A stretch of DNA of 64,000 nt from Rhynchopus euleeides (Eukaryota; Euglenozoa; Diplonemea; Diplonemida; Diplonemidae): assembly GCA_963210315.1 (NCBI GenBank), contig OY723298.1, positions 434,001 to 498,000 of the forward strand. Reading direction: 5' to 3'. Positions 48,916-60,262 of the stretch are shown piece by piece. Each line of letters begins with the position of its first letter. The first letter of the stretch is position 1. Below the pieces are notes generated by a model. The model ran no database searches. It saw only the letters and a program-made list of their open reading frames with translations, and was not told the origin of the DNA. A program made the position numbers and the translations under genes.

Positions 48916-50022
48916 CTAGACATGCAGCTCCCCCACGTGATGCAGCGTCTCACCGGGAAGCTCCGGGAGGATAGCATCCCCTGGATACTGCGCCATATCA
49001 GCCATCTCCTGCGCCTGCAGGATCGCGAGCTCCAGCTTGGAGGTGTCGTCATCGTGGTCCTTTTCGATGTTCTGCGTCACCACGTTGAAGGAATGGACAG
49101 GCCGCCCGATGGTTGCCCGTGGGCGGGTCCAAGGGTTGGAGGTGTCCGCCAACTCCGCCGCAGAAGGCAACGGCGTCAGATCCTCCTTGTTGAGCGGCAG
49201 CGACGCAATCGTCCCACGATGCGGGTTGAGCACAGTCGTCATGCTCGCCGCAGTCCCCCTCCCACGCGACACCGTCTGCAGCTCCTTCGTGGTCCGCAGT
49301 CCGTTGGGCATCACCGGCCCAACCACGGCCTGCTCCGGCACCTCATCCAGGTTAGCATACAACGCAGGCAGCACCGACACTCTCTTGACATACCGCCTAG
49401 GAGGGGCAGGCCCACCCATCCCTGCCAGGTTGGACGCCACCCCGCTGTGCGGATCCTGGTGGGGGTCGACGTTGTCAAAATCGAACCGCATCTCCGACAC
49501 GGTCGCACCCCCTCCATCCGTCGAGACCAGCCCCCCAAGCAGGTCCGGCCGGGCCTCCTTGTCGTGCATCTGGTTGATACGCCGCGTCGTCAGCTGCCCA
49601 TCCCGGCGCTGCACGATCGCATCGGGGTCGGTGTACTGATCGAGATAACCCGACGCAGGCACTCCCCTCCTGGTGGCAGGGGTCAGGTCAAACGACAGTG
49701 GCAGGTTCTGCAGCGGATCGTTGGGGTCAGTAATGACCGAATCGTCCTCCTCCTCCGGAGGGGGTGTGCGGGGGACCCCGGGGTCGCTGGGTGGGACAGG
49801 GGGGTCCGCCTTGGCGAAGTGCGGCACCACCCTCTGCAGGTCGGCAGGCGAGATGAGGGGTTGCCGGGAAGCGGGGTTGGCGGTGATGCGGCGTGCCTTG
49901 CGCCTCTCCTCGAGAATCTCGGCATCCCTGCGCTTCCTGAGGCAGAAGACCACAACAATGAACATCCCTGTGACGACTGCTGTTGTGAACAGTGCGATCA
50001 CCGCAACCAGCCAGACCTCCAT
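48916..50022 (-). CDS. Single-pass membrane protein of unknown function
   Basis: 368 residues, single exon. Residues 4-27 (WLVAVIALFTTAVVTGMFIVVVFC) form a transmembrane helix, followed by a basic stop-transfer LRKRRDAEILEERRKARR. This orients the long C-terminal region to the cytosol (type III topology). The rest is polar, Pro-rich and probably disordered (PPVPPSDPGVPRTPPPEEEDD), with conserved-looking patches such as RRYVKRVSVLPALYANLDEV. No domain recognised. Codon use and GC content match the neighbouring genes. A CAGCTCAG sequence about 35 nt upstream could be the acceptor. Confidence 0.7.
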   Translation of the reverse strand: MEVWLVAVIALFTTAVVTGMFIVVVFCLRKRRDAEILEERRKARRITANPASRQPLISPADLQRVVPHFAKADPPVPPSDPGVPRTPPPEEEDDSVITDPNDPLQNLPLSFDLTPATRRGVPASGYLDQYTDPDAIVQRRDGQLTTRRINQMHDKEARPDLLGGLVSTDGGGATVSEMRFDFDNVDPHQDPHSGVASNLAGMGGPAPPRRYVKRVSVLPALYANLDEVPEQAVVGPVMPNGLRTTKELQTVSRGRGTAASMTTVLNPHRGTIASLPLNKEDLTPLPSAAELADTSNPWTRPRATIGRPVHSFNVVTQNIEKDHDDDTSKLELAILQAQEMADMAQYPGDAILPELPGETLHHVGELHV

Positions 50023-50346
50023 TGTGATCCCGGGTAATCCCCGGAATCAGAAACTGAGCTGCTGTTCCCCGCTGGAGGGGGAGGGGAAGGGGATTGGCCC
50101 CCCCCCCTTCCTTCCCCCCCCTCAGAGACGCAGAGAGCGTGAGCTTGGGAGCCTGTCGGAAAGCGGCGGCAGTTCTCACCAACACACAGGTGTGAAACAC
50201 AGCTTTGCAGCGCGGAAGAGGTCAGCCTTGATGTCACGGGGGAAGGAGTTGGATCATGGTGCAGGCAAACTTGGGGGTGGGGTGGGGGGAAGTCAGGCAG
50301 AAGCGTTCCCCGATAGTGTGTAGCTCTGAGAAGTGGTGGTGGTGGG
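50023..50346. other. Intergenic region without supported gene
   Basis: 324 bp with C and GGT runs; nothing further recognised. Confidence 0.5.
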
Positions 50347-50355
50347 GGGGTGGGG

Positions 50356-51081
50356 CAGGGTTCAAAAATACGCGTATTAAACGTATTATACGTATTCGTA
50401 TTAATACGTATTAATACGAATACGTGGGGGGTATTTTCCTGAAATACGTGGGTTTTTGGTTCAGCCCCCTTTCCCTCCTTGAGTTGTGCTGTAGACCCCC
50501 TCATGGGCTCACAACCCGTCGGCTGCAGAGGCCGGACCCGCGCTATGAAGAGCACGGAGCAACCATGTGTCGGGCGGAGCTGAAATGGGGCATTCGTAAT
50601 CACGAAGGAGGCCCTGCAAACCCGGCCTTCCTGCACCTGAAGGGTAGACATCAACTGAGTGGCGATATCTGGTCAACTGAGTGCTTGTATGTGGGGCAGA
50701 TCGCACCGGCTGAGCACTGTGTCAGCCAAGGAGACGAAGACAAAGGATCGTGACCGATCCCGTCTTGGATCGTCCGTGTCCGTCAGTTCGAGGGTGGCGT
50801 CGTCATGGACGGCGTCTGAGGTTCAAACACACTGGAGAAGCACAAACTCGCAACGAATATGTGCTTCCCGCAGCGCGTCAACATGTTCTGCAGACATCGC
50901 GATCCCGGAAGAACCCCCTCTCCACCCCAAAAACCTCACAAAACAGACACCGGAAGGGAAAATACCCCAAACCACTGAGGGAAAGAAGGGTCGCCAAAAC
51001 CACGCGTATTACACGTATTCGACGTATTAATACGTATTAATACGAATACGTGGGGGGTCAGACGCGTATTCTTGATCCCTG
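50356..51081. mobile_element. 726-bp hAT-like element with long AT-rich subterminal inverted repeats
   Basis: Left end CAGGGTTCAAAAATACGCGT, complement of right end CAGGGATCAAGAATACGCGT (17-18 of 20 matching). Flanked by GGGGTGGGG on both sides (50347-50355, 51082-51090; low complexity). Each end carries ATTAATACGTATTAATACG then AATACGTGGGGGG, at 50382-50430 and 51017-51058, giving a strong foldback. No transposase. Confidence 0.7.
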
Positions 51082-51131
51082 GGGGTGGGGTGGTGGGGGG
51101 TCAGGAGGCAGCCCCCCCCCCCCCCCTAGGG

Positions 51132-52106
51132 CAGTGAAGGCAAAATACGCGTATTTTTCAGAATCCCGATTTTAAAAATACGTTGAACGTTCAAATACGT
51201 TGAACGTTCAGCGTATTTGAACGTTTCTCACATTGCCTACCGTCTGCAGGGGCCACCAGTCACAAACCCACCTTTCCTCAAGCAGAGCAAGGGCGAGTTG
51301 GTGGCACCAACGACAACCGTGCGGAAGACGTCCTTGGAGCACGATTTTACAGCGACTTGCTTCGCGATGCAGTCGACAGCATCCCTTGTCCTTTGCTCCA
51401 TGAAGCGGGCTGGTGCAGTTGAGGTGAACCCCTGCAGGTGGGATACCCCATACGGTTCTCCCATGCGGGATATCCCACTGGGTTCTGGCAAGTCACGTAT
51501 GTCTCTAGACTGGGTTCTGGCTTAGAGGCGTTCAGCCATAATCCATCCAGTGGGAGCATCACGGCACTGTCCGCTCGGACACGTAGATACCAGGGACTGA
51601 AATGGGAGTTCCCCATATTGCTGTCGACATACGCCGGCTCGAGGTGTTCTCTCTCAGTCGGGTAAAACCACCCTGTCTCACGACGGTCTAAATCCAGCTC
51701 ACGTTCGGCCATCCACTTCCTCTACACGACGGACTCCAGCCGGTCGAGTGGGGTAAAACTGGGAGATAGGTCGAGAGGGGGTTGGTACCCCCGCTTTTCC
51801 GGAGTTAGTCAACCCTGAAAAGAGGGGGTACCAACCACCCCTTTCCGGGTCCCGCCCCTTCTCGGACTACAGAACCCCGTTTTCACCGCCTTTTCGCCAC
51901 GCGTGACACTCTCCATCCCACCGGTGTCCCCTTTAGTGTGTGCAGGGGGCCCACCCCCTACTGCTAGGGGGGATTTCATGTGTAGAGTGCACCCAGTGGG
52001 TGAAAACGCCCAAAAGCCAAAAAAACGTTCAACTTCGACGCATTTTTTTAAAAATACGTTGAACGTTCAAATACGTTGAACGTTTTTTACGTATTTTCTA
52101 TCACTG
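51132..52106. mobile_element. 975-bp hAT-like element with CCCTAGGG target duplication
   Basis: Left end CAGTGAAGGCAAAATACGCG, complement of right end CAGTGATAGAAAATACGTA. Flanked by CCCTAGGG at 51124-51131 and 52107-52114. Subterminal AAATACGTTGAACGTTC units occur in pairs at both ends (51172-51222 and 52049-52090). A GGGGGTTGGTACCCCCGC / GAGGGGGTACCAACC inverted pair lies near 51777-51838. No transposase. Confidence 0.75.
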
Positions 52107-52110
52107 CCCT

Positions 52111-53427
52111 AGGGGGGGTCAAATGCCACCCTTTTACGTGGACAAACACGATTTTTCAAAGAGTCCGGGTTTTGTTTGTGCGCACGAGCGGCAGTGTGTT
52201 GTGGCCCCTGTGAAGGGCGTTGCTGTGATAAAAGTGGTTTTGTGTTGCTCACTCAAAACACACTGCGCGCGGGTACGCTCCCACTGACTCTTTCGCTGTG
52301 ACAAGCAAGCTTGTTTGGGCAAAAAAACCGGCGCAGAGGCCCCAAAGCCCCCGTAAACCCTCCAAACCCCCCCAGATCGGTCCGGAAACCCATCGAACCC
52401 CACTTTTCCACCATTCCGGGCACCTCAGGTGCCCGAATTGGGGTACCTAAATTTTGTGCCACCGTTTGGTACCGGACAGTGCCACTGTGTGGGAGGTTGG
52501 AAAAGAAAATGCCCCAACACACCACATCTGAGGGTTGCAATGCATGTTGCTTGCCAACCACGTCATCCGGTGGGTGTCAGGCGCTATGTAGGTGGCATTA
52601 GCCAGGTCTTCGATGTGTTCTGGCTTGTATATGTACCTCCCTGCCACCATGCACCGGGAGGCTGCCTGTAGGTACGGAACAAGTCCAGATGGTCGTGTGA
52701 TTCCTGTGCAGCAGTGCTCCACAACCGGGATGTGTTGACAACGACTGTTGCAACACGAGCTGTACATTCCGGGAACACACGAAGTGCGCTGTCGTGGTAC
52801 CCATTGTGCCAGAATTGGTAGTTGCTGCGGTCTACTTTGCCTGGCCCAAGAGCACTGGTACTGAACGGTGCAATATGCGTGGCGAGGTGAATGCAACGGA
52901 AGGGCGCAAAGTCAATACAGCTCTCGGATGGCGGGTGGTGGTGCCACTAGTGTGTGACGTTCACTCGAGGATACAACGCATCACAATGAATCAGCAACCG
53001 TGGACCGAGTACAATACGCTCTCTGTGGCTGGTGTGGGGGACAAAGGCAGTGCCTGTGCCGCAGGCAGGGAGGTACATATACAAGCCAGAACACATCGAA
53101 GACCTGGCTCATGCCACCTACATAGCGCCTGACACCCACCGGATGACGTGGTTGGCAAGCAACATGCATTGCAACCCTCAGATGTGGTGTGTTGGGGCAT
53201 TTTCTTTTCCAACCTCCCACACAGTGGCACTGTACGGTACCAAACGGTGGCACAAAATTTAGGTACCCCAATTCGGGCACCTGAGGTGCCCGGAATGGTG
53301 GAAAAGTGGGGTTCGATGGGTTTCCGGACCGATCTGGGGGGGTTTGGAGGGTTTACGGGGGCTTTGGGGCCTCTGCGCCGGTTTTTTGAAAAATCGTGTT
53401 TGTCACCCCCATTTGACCCCCCCTACC
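52111..53427. repeat. Inverted-repeat element with nearly identical arms of about 320 bp
   Basis: The left arm 52322-52645 and right arm 53064-53388 are inverted copies with about two mismatches. Homology resumes outside as GACAAACACGATTTTTCAAA (left 52141-52160) and its complement (right, about 53385-53404), then GGGGGGGTCAAATG. The left arm is interrupted by a 159-bp insertion (52161-52319). The 420-bp loop (52646-53063) and arms contain open frames (for example 53032-53262 plus and its mirror) without a recognisable domain. Confidence 0.8.
52161..52319 (+). mobile_element. 159-bp MITE-like insertion, copy 2
   Basis: Present in the left arm only. The right arm shows the uninterrupted sequence TTTTTCAAAAAACCGGC, and the insertion is flanked by CAAA at 52157-52160 and 52320-52323. 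The same 159-bp sequence is at 7405-7563. Confidence 0.75.
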
Positions 53428-55424
53428 CCCCCCCCTGCTGATGGGTTTGCAGGTGATGCACCTTCACGTTGGGGGCCAACGGGTGGCCGAGGAAAATTCA
53501 AAACAGTTGCAACTCTCGCCGGTGGGAGGAGGGGGGTTGTCTCGGGATCTTGACTGCGTTTCGTGCGCACCCACTGGGCGTGGCGCTTGCACTTGCTCCT
53601 GGCGGCGGCGGTGGTGGTGACAGGCCACGACTCACGGCTCGGGGCCCGTTCCTACCCACCCCGAGCTCCAGCTCCGCAGAGCTGGGCATAAAGGCCAAAA
53701 CCAGTCACACACAACCACGCAGCTTATCCATCACAACGCCTGAGTGATGACGAATGATTCGACCTTCAGACTGGCTTCAGACTTCCACCAAACAAGGAAG
53801 GCACCCTTCCCTCGTGCAGGGGGACCTCCGCTGCACTGCTACCCTTTGCAGACGAAAGCCCCTCGTTGTCACAACACCACCCATCTTGTAAATCTAACGG
53901 GACCCACACCCCCAGGCCCCAGGCATACCCACCACGGCGCAATGCGGGGTGAAGCGGCTCGCCCCAAACCCGAGCCCTCACCCGCAATGTTCCACGAAAC
54001 CAAAACAGAATGCCACGCTCCCGGACGCACTGATTTCTCAGGAACATTATTTTTCATGATTTTCCCGGGCAGCGGGGAGGGGGAAGGCCCTCTTCCCGAA
54101 GCGACCCCTCCCCCCCGAGCCCCTCCCCCCCCCCCCCCCCACTCCAGCCGTGCACAAACTCCACTTCCCTTTTGTGACAACAGCAGGAACCATGTTTCTG
54201 GGTGTGCACCAGCAGAGTAAGAGGGGGGGGGGGGGGGGACAACCCCTTTCCCCCATCAGGGGACACCCCCCTCCGATGAACCATCACAGATGCCGTTTCG
54301 CACCTAGAGTCGGTGGAATGGGGTTCACCGAGCAGCAACCTGCGTTGTGTGTTAACGGCTCACTTTTTTTTTGATTTACCCCCGCTCCCCCGCTGAAAAT
54401 AATATTGGTTAGAATCGGGAACGCAACGCAAGGAGACACCCCCAAGCGTTCTGCACCGCAGCTGGCTTCCTTGAAACGCAAGGGCTAGGCGCTGCTTAGG
54501 AAGCACAGCAGTGCGTGCTGAGAACGCTGCCCCTCTCCCTCCCCCCAGAGAACGGATGCAGCAGACCTATGCCAGGGAGGGATCCGGTCACCCCGGACCC
54601 AGCGCTGCTGCGAGGGCGTGCCGCACCTCGGCAGTCCACCGACAGGCTCTGCGATACAACTAAACAAGGCGTCTTGGGGAATGGTACCCTTGGTGACGCG
54701 TGGGCAAACAAAAATATTGGGGCAGAACACCCCTTCCCCGCCGCATGGGACGACGGAGGAGGGGGGGGGGGGCTCGGTAGTGAAGGAGAGGAATCGTGAA
54801 TAAGAGGGCGAGTCTGGACCTCCCCTTCACTCTGTTGTGTGTGTGTGGGGGGGCCCCCCGTCAGAAGGGCAGGCGCCGGGGGGGGGCGGCCCCTCAGGGT
54901 CTCCTGGGGAAGATCCGCAGATGGGGATGTGGTGCCTTGCACACACGCTCCCAACTCTGCTGAACTCTTCGTTCCCTGGGAGTAACACAGCCTTGTGGCT
55001 GTGAGGGTGATGGGGTGATAGGGTGAGGGGGGAGGGGGGTGGGCCACCGCAGCCCTGCCACTAGCGTAGCTGAACGTAAGGTAGTGAGAAGGGAAGCCGC
55101 TCAAAGCACTCCATCACCCACCCCCGGCCCAGCCCAGCGATTCTATTCCAAGCGGGCTGTGGTGTGTGTGTGCGTAGGGGGGGGGGGATGGGGAGGGGGG
55201 TACTGAAGCAGAAGAATATAAAAGTAAATCACAGTGCGTTGGCCCTCCCCCTCCCCCTCCACCCCAAAATGCTGAACAGAGGATTCAGATCAGCATTTCA
55301 AGCGAGGACAGCGAGGGAGGGGGGGGGTGAGGAAGAGACAACGCGGTGGAAAGACGGGCGGGGCGAAGGATCGGACTGGGGGGGGGGGGGGGGTGGCGGG
55401 TGGGGAGGAGCAATGCCACCAACC
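53428..55424. other. Intergenic region without supported gene
   Basis: About 2 kb. Long C and G runs at 54124-54140, 54221-54238 and 54758-54770. No coding or repeat signal beyond the 15-mer shared with 42781. Confidence 0.5.
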
Positions 55425-56297
55425 GGCTTTTTTGAACGATTTGAACGATTTTTGGCCGTGCTCGTCGCGTCCCCCGGTGAGGGGGGACGCTGTTTCGTGT
55501 TCTCCTTGCCGCACGGAGGCATTGCCTTACGTCGCCTCTTCCTCTTTTCCTTTATGGGCGGGTTAGTCTGGCTCAGAGGGCGGGACCGTGCTGATATGCA
55601 CAGTGACGACTCTCCCTTTTTTGTTGTGCCCGCCTCCTGCCGAGTCGTGGCTGCTGCCTCTCAGACTGGGGGCGGGCGGTCGCCGACGCTGACGCGCCTG
55701 GCGGCCCGTGGAAAGTGACGTGGGTCTGGGGGTGGGGGGGGGGGGGGGGTGCTGGGGTGTCAGGCCGAAGCCCTTGACCGCTGTTGATTTTTGCAGGTTT
55801 CACGAGATCAGGTAGTCCTTCTCGCTGTGCTCCGTCACCCCTGCCTCAGCCAGGTAGCGTAGGGCCCCCTTGCAGTTGTGCAGCAGCAGGTTGTGCACGC
55901 TTGTGGCTGTGAGGTGGTGTCGGGCTGACGCTGTCGCGGGACAGCCGAAGAATAGGTGCTTCAGCGAGACCCCAGGCGGGGGGCTGTCCGGCGCAAGCTT
56001 CAGGCAGGGTTTGCACGGTGGTTGTGCGCTGCCCGGGACGTCGTGGTCGTACACCAGGCGGTGGTGGTCGGCCCGGAGGCGGCGGATGGTGGTTTCCCCT
56101 AAGCGGGTAAGGCCCTCCATGCGGAGGTCAGGGCGCTGCAGTCGCGTCTCCCCGATTCCTGACCGATACGCGTACACGCTGTCTGTGCGGGGCAACGTGG
56201 TCCCGCTGTATATGTGTCGGCGGAGGGTGACACGGGCCGACGCGAGGCTGATCGGCTCCATCTGGGGCTTGAACGCACCGATCTGCGCCTGCTTGTA
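55425..56297 (-). pseudogene. 5'-truncated second copy of the Ingi-like retrotransposon
   Basis: On the minus strand the sequence starts inside the RNase H region (KQAQIGAF) and continues to the end of the polyprotein (stop at 55800), then through the 3' UTR to the ATCGTTCAAA tail near 55425. The protein part (MEPISLASARVTLRRHIY, GVSLKHLFFGCPATASARHHL, YLAEAGVTEH) is very similar to 25600-26097, with the last residues changed. The 3' UTR has gained a long G tract near 55732-55750. It lacks the reverse transcriptase and cannot move by itself. Confidence 0.85.
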
Positions 56298-58761
56298 TTC
56301 CCGGTGAAAGGGGATGGGAGGGGAGGTGGTGGCAGACCTTCCCGAGTTCAGAACGTTTTATTTTCAAAGAGTATCGTGAGACCAAGCTGCGCTCCAGAGC
56401 CTGCCGTTTTTTTCCATCGAACCCCGGGTGAAATATTTTTCACTTCCGTCTGTTTTGTTCATCTGTTTTGATTTGGCTCGCAGAAAGACCGGCCGGAGCA
56501 CACACACCATACTCATTGAACGTTTATTGCAGCACTCCCTCCCGCGAGGAGGGACACGAGGAGCAGGGGGGATGGGAGGGGGGGCGTCAGAAGGGGCGCC
56601 TCTTGCGAGTTTCCGGCACGGCTATGCATGCTGCCGCTACGTCGCCCCCTCGACCGCCTGAAAGGCAGAACGGCGGATGAACATTTCAAGAAATGACACC
56701 CAACTCCAACCGGCGACACTGGGGCTGGCCCTTGGAAACCCGACAAGGTTCCCGGTTGATGAATTTTCCTGACCAAACGGCCACTTCGCAGCCGTCGCAC
56801 ACTACCCTCCCCTTTTCCCTGCCTCCTGATGATACTCTGACGTTTTTTTCTGATTCAAAATTGAATCGGTTTCCCGTGCCATGCACCCGGCAGGCCTGGC
56901 GGCTCTCCTCCAAAGCTACTCCTTGGAATAGGGAGACCGCCAACCTGACGTGCGACGGCGTGGGAGGGGGTGGGGTGGGATGGGATGGGCAACATCACCC
57001 CCACCCCCACCCCACCCCCTCAGTCTCCAAACCCGAAAAAAACAGGACAACCACTTTATGTGAGACAAGCAAGATCACACAGCTCTTAATGCAACGAGAG
57101 AGCGAGAGAGATACGGTGAGTCCATGTTTGCGCTTGGTCTAGAGGGGGCCTGTTCTGCAATTGCCATGCAACAACACGTTTTATCGGGGGAGGGGCATAA
57201 TGTAACAAGAGAGAAGAACGGATCATAAAATTGCATGATGATCCACCTTGCTATATAGAACATGAACATGTTATCGGGCAGAATGCCAACTGCGCGTCTG
57301 GATCTTGGGATCTTGGGGGGGAGGGGCGGTGGGCAGAGTAGGGCAGGGCCTGGGTAGCTGTGTAGTGCAAAGGTCGCAGGAACCCGAGTATAGCGCTACC
57401 GCGGGAAGACCCCCCGCGCGTACACAGCCTGCTGGCCTCAAATGAGCGGGGAGGTGTCTAATCGAGTCCAATCGAGAGGGAAGGTGGCATAGAGAGCGTG
57501 AGAGAAGCCAACACAGCACACTTCGCCCGTTCCCATCCCATTTCCTTTGCTCTGTTTGGCCTTGGTTGTTATTAGCTGGAGCTATAAGGAGGTGGCACTT
57601 CACCTCTCCGTCCTTCTCAGTGGGGGGGGGGGGGGGAATGCACGCACAGAGTGATGGCTGTAGGGAGAGAGAATGTGCGGGAAGACAGGGGTGCTGTGGG
57701 AAGGCACAGACAAGAGTAAAAACCGCAGAGAGGCACACAAAGGAGGAGTGGGGGGAGGGGGGGGGGGGCGGCGGGGAATGAGAGTTGCGATAATCAAACA
57801 ACGCTGCGTACACTTGAGTGTTTTGGAAGACATCGGGGGAGGGGGGCATGCGGGATAGGGCATCTCTTTTAGTGGCTTGGTTATTTTAGAGGGGGGGGGG
57901 GGCAGAAAACCTCTGCGCTGTCCCAGCCTGGCCTGGCAAAACAAGCTGCTGTCCCGGCTCAATTCTGTCTATGATTGCACAGGAAAAGCGTCCGTTCTTT
58001 TTTATTTCGATAACCACCAAAGCCTATCCGTTATACGGCGTGGGACAACCAGGCATGGGATTTTTGTTGAGGGGGGGGGGGGGGGGGGGAGGACCAAACA
58101 AGCACACCACATAGGGCTGCAACTCTTCTGAGCGAAAAAAGCCAAAAAGAAGCCGAGGGGGTGGGGGGTGGAATGAAATACCAAGACGGACCGGATTAGG
58201 TTCCAACCCCACAGCACAGAGCCTTATTAGGATGCGGCCATGGTGGGGCGGGGATAACAAGCAAGCCACTGCACTCTGCTGTTCCGACACGCATCGGCAC
58301 ACGCAGGGGTGTGGTGAGGCGCCCGTGCCCTCTCTGGGCCTGCACAGATGCCCTCCCCAGCAGGCCCGTGCCCAAACGAACCGGACGCCACGCACACCCC
58401 ATCACAGGTGGGTGGTTGTTTCTTTTAAGGTTCTTGACAAGTAGCAGGATAATGAGAAGGCGAACTAAACATGCCGCGTGTCCGTTTGAACCACTATTTT
58501 TTTCGGCCTTTTGATCGATCCTGCCAAAACCCCTCTCCTGCATGAGTTGGTGGGAGAGGTGGGCCCGTTATTGGTTTTGCATTTTCGTTTCTACTGTTGA
58601 ATTGAATTCAATTCGTTACTTTTTTCCAGCGCGGGGGTCAACCGAACCTGACCCGGCACAGCCAGACCCAGAATAAACAGCGCGGATCCACCAACCCCAT
58701 CTCCAATGGAAACCCCGCCCCCAGCAGGCTGCAACAGAAACCAGCGCCACGCGTCACCGCG
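56298..58761. other. Intergenic region without supported gene
   Basis: About 2.5 kb downstream of the kinase gene. G runs at 57621-57633, 57755-57765, 57890-57902 and 58069-58090 (about 22 G). Open frames on both strands are short and compositionally biased. No family recognised. Confidence 0.5.
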
Positions 58762-60262
58762 CTATGCGAAATCAAGCCTTTCGCGGCACAGGCTGGAGCC
58801 AAGCTTGGGCATCGTCAGAACAAAGTCACATCCGTAGCCGGGCATATTATGCACCGAAATGTTGCCACCTAAGTATTCTGTATAGCACCTGCAGGGGATG
58901 GTGGGGGTGTAAGGGGTACGAGGGGGTCACGAGAACCACGACAGGGGCGACGGCATAGGGGAAGAAAGAAGACGTGTGCCGTGTGGCAGCAGCAGCATAC
59001 CTGCTGAGGGGCAGACCGAACCCCCATCCGGCAAGCTGCTTCGACCCGACCATCGCGTCGGTGTCGAGGGTGTCGTCATCCATGCCAGGGAAATAGGCGT
59101 TCACCCCGCGCTGCTTCTTCTCCTCCACTGTGGTGAAGCCGTAGGTCCACACGTTGTTTGCGATGGCAGGTGGGATGCCGCCGCCCCTGTCGTGCAGGGA
59201 GATGGTGATGTCATCGCCGTGGCAGATGCGCATCACCACCTTGGGCAGGTCCTGCGCAAACCGCTTGTTCTTCCGGTGGAAGTTGACGGTGGCACGCATG
59301 CTGTTTTTGATCAGCTCCAGCATTGTGTACTGCAGGTGCGCATCGATGTAGGCAAACGCAGTCGAGGTGTCCCCTTTGATGGCAAAGCCAGGCGCGTCGC
59401 ACAGCTCCATCTCGCAGAGGTACTGCGCTTTGGAAAAGGCGTCAGCTGCAATCATCGCGGGGCGGCAGCCGAGGTTAAACACACCGTGGTGGTTCTTACC
59501 CTTGGGGCTGCGGTAGGCCAGGTGATTTTCCGCAAGCACACGCCACGACGTACGCCGCAGGATGAACTGCGTCAGGAACGAGTCGACGTAGGCAAAGTCA
59601 ACCGTCTCCGACGACGGCAGCTCACGCACCTCGGCAATCCCCTGCCTCAGATACTGCATTATATTCCCGTGGTCCTGGAAGACACTGAGGAGATGGTTTG
59701 TAAACTGCTCCTCCTTCTCCAGAGACTCGACCTGCCCGTGCTCTTGGGTCCACTCATACAGAGAGACGAACCAATCCCAGCACTTGACATAGACAGCCTG
59801 GATCCGCGGGTTGATCCCAACAATGTAGGGCAGGTTCTGAAAGGATCGGATGGTCCGCGCAAGCCTGACGAGTATCTCATTCTGGACGTACTGCGCGCTC
59901 TCCACAAGCAGATTCCGGTCATTCGCGACAAGCGCACCAAAGTCGAGCTGGGCCTGCACTGTTTTCCGGATGGGCTCCTTCCCTGCAAAGCTCTCAACAC
60001 CGCCAGCGTATTTGCTGAGGTGGAAGTGCTTCTCCCGCACGATGGTCAGCTGCTCAGCTGAGACGTAGAATCGTGACTGCTTCACCTTGGCCTGCTGGGG
60101 CTTGGAGGGCGTCGCCACGCCGGGCAACGCCATCGACGGCTCAAACCCTGCTGCAGAGGTGCCCTGCTGGAGCTGCCGCGACACACACCCACCCACCCCG
60201 GCACTCCCAGCTCCTTCGCGTCGCAGACATCGGGGGACACTGTGCCTCATTGCAGCAGTCAT
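58762..60262 (-). CDS. Pyruvate dehydrogenase kinase / branched-chain ketoacid dehydrogenase kinase family protein (two exons)
   Basis: Exon 1 is 60262-59001, intron GTATGC...CCCCTGCAG 59000-58889 (112 nt, phase 2), exon 2 is 58888-58762; 462 residues. The intron interrupts the LPLSR motif: exon 1 ends ..LPLS plus AG, and exon 2 restores Arg and continues YLGGNISVHNMPGYGCDFVL, the expected family C-terminus. The four-helix regulatory domain spans about 60-290 with FQDHGNIMQYLRQGI. The GHKL kinase domain has LELIKNSMRA (Glu316, Asn320), DRGGGI (358-363) and GFGLPLSR (G2 box). An Arg-rich N-terminus suits mitochondrial import. It would phosphorylate the E1alpha subunit of a 2-oxoacid dehydrogenase; PDK versus BCKDK cannot be decided. 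M5 is an alternative start. Confidence 0.9.
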
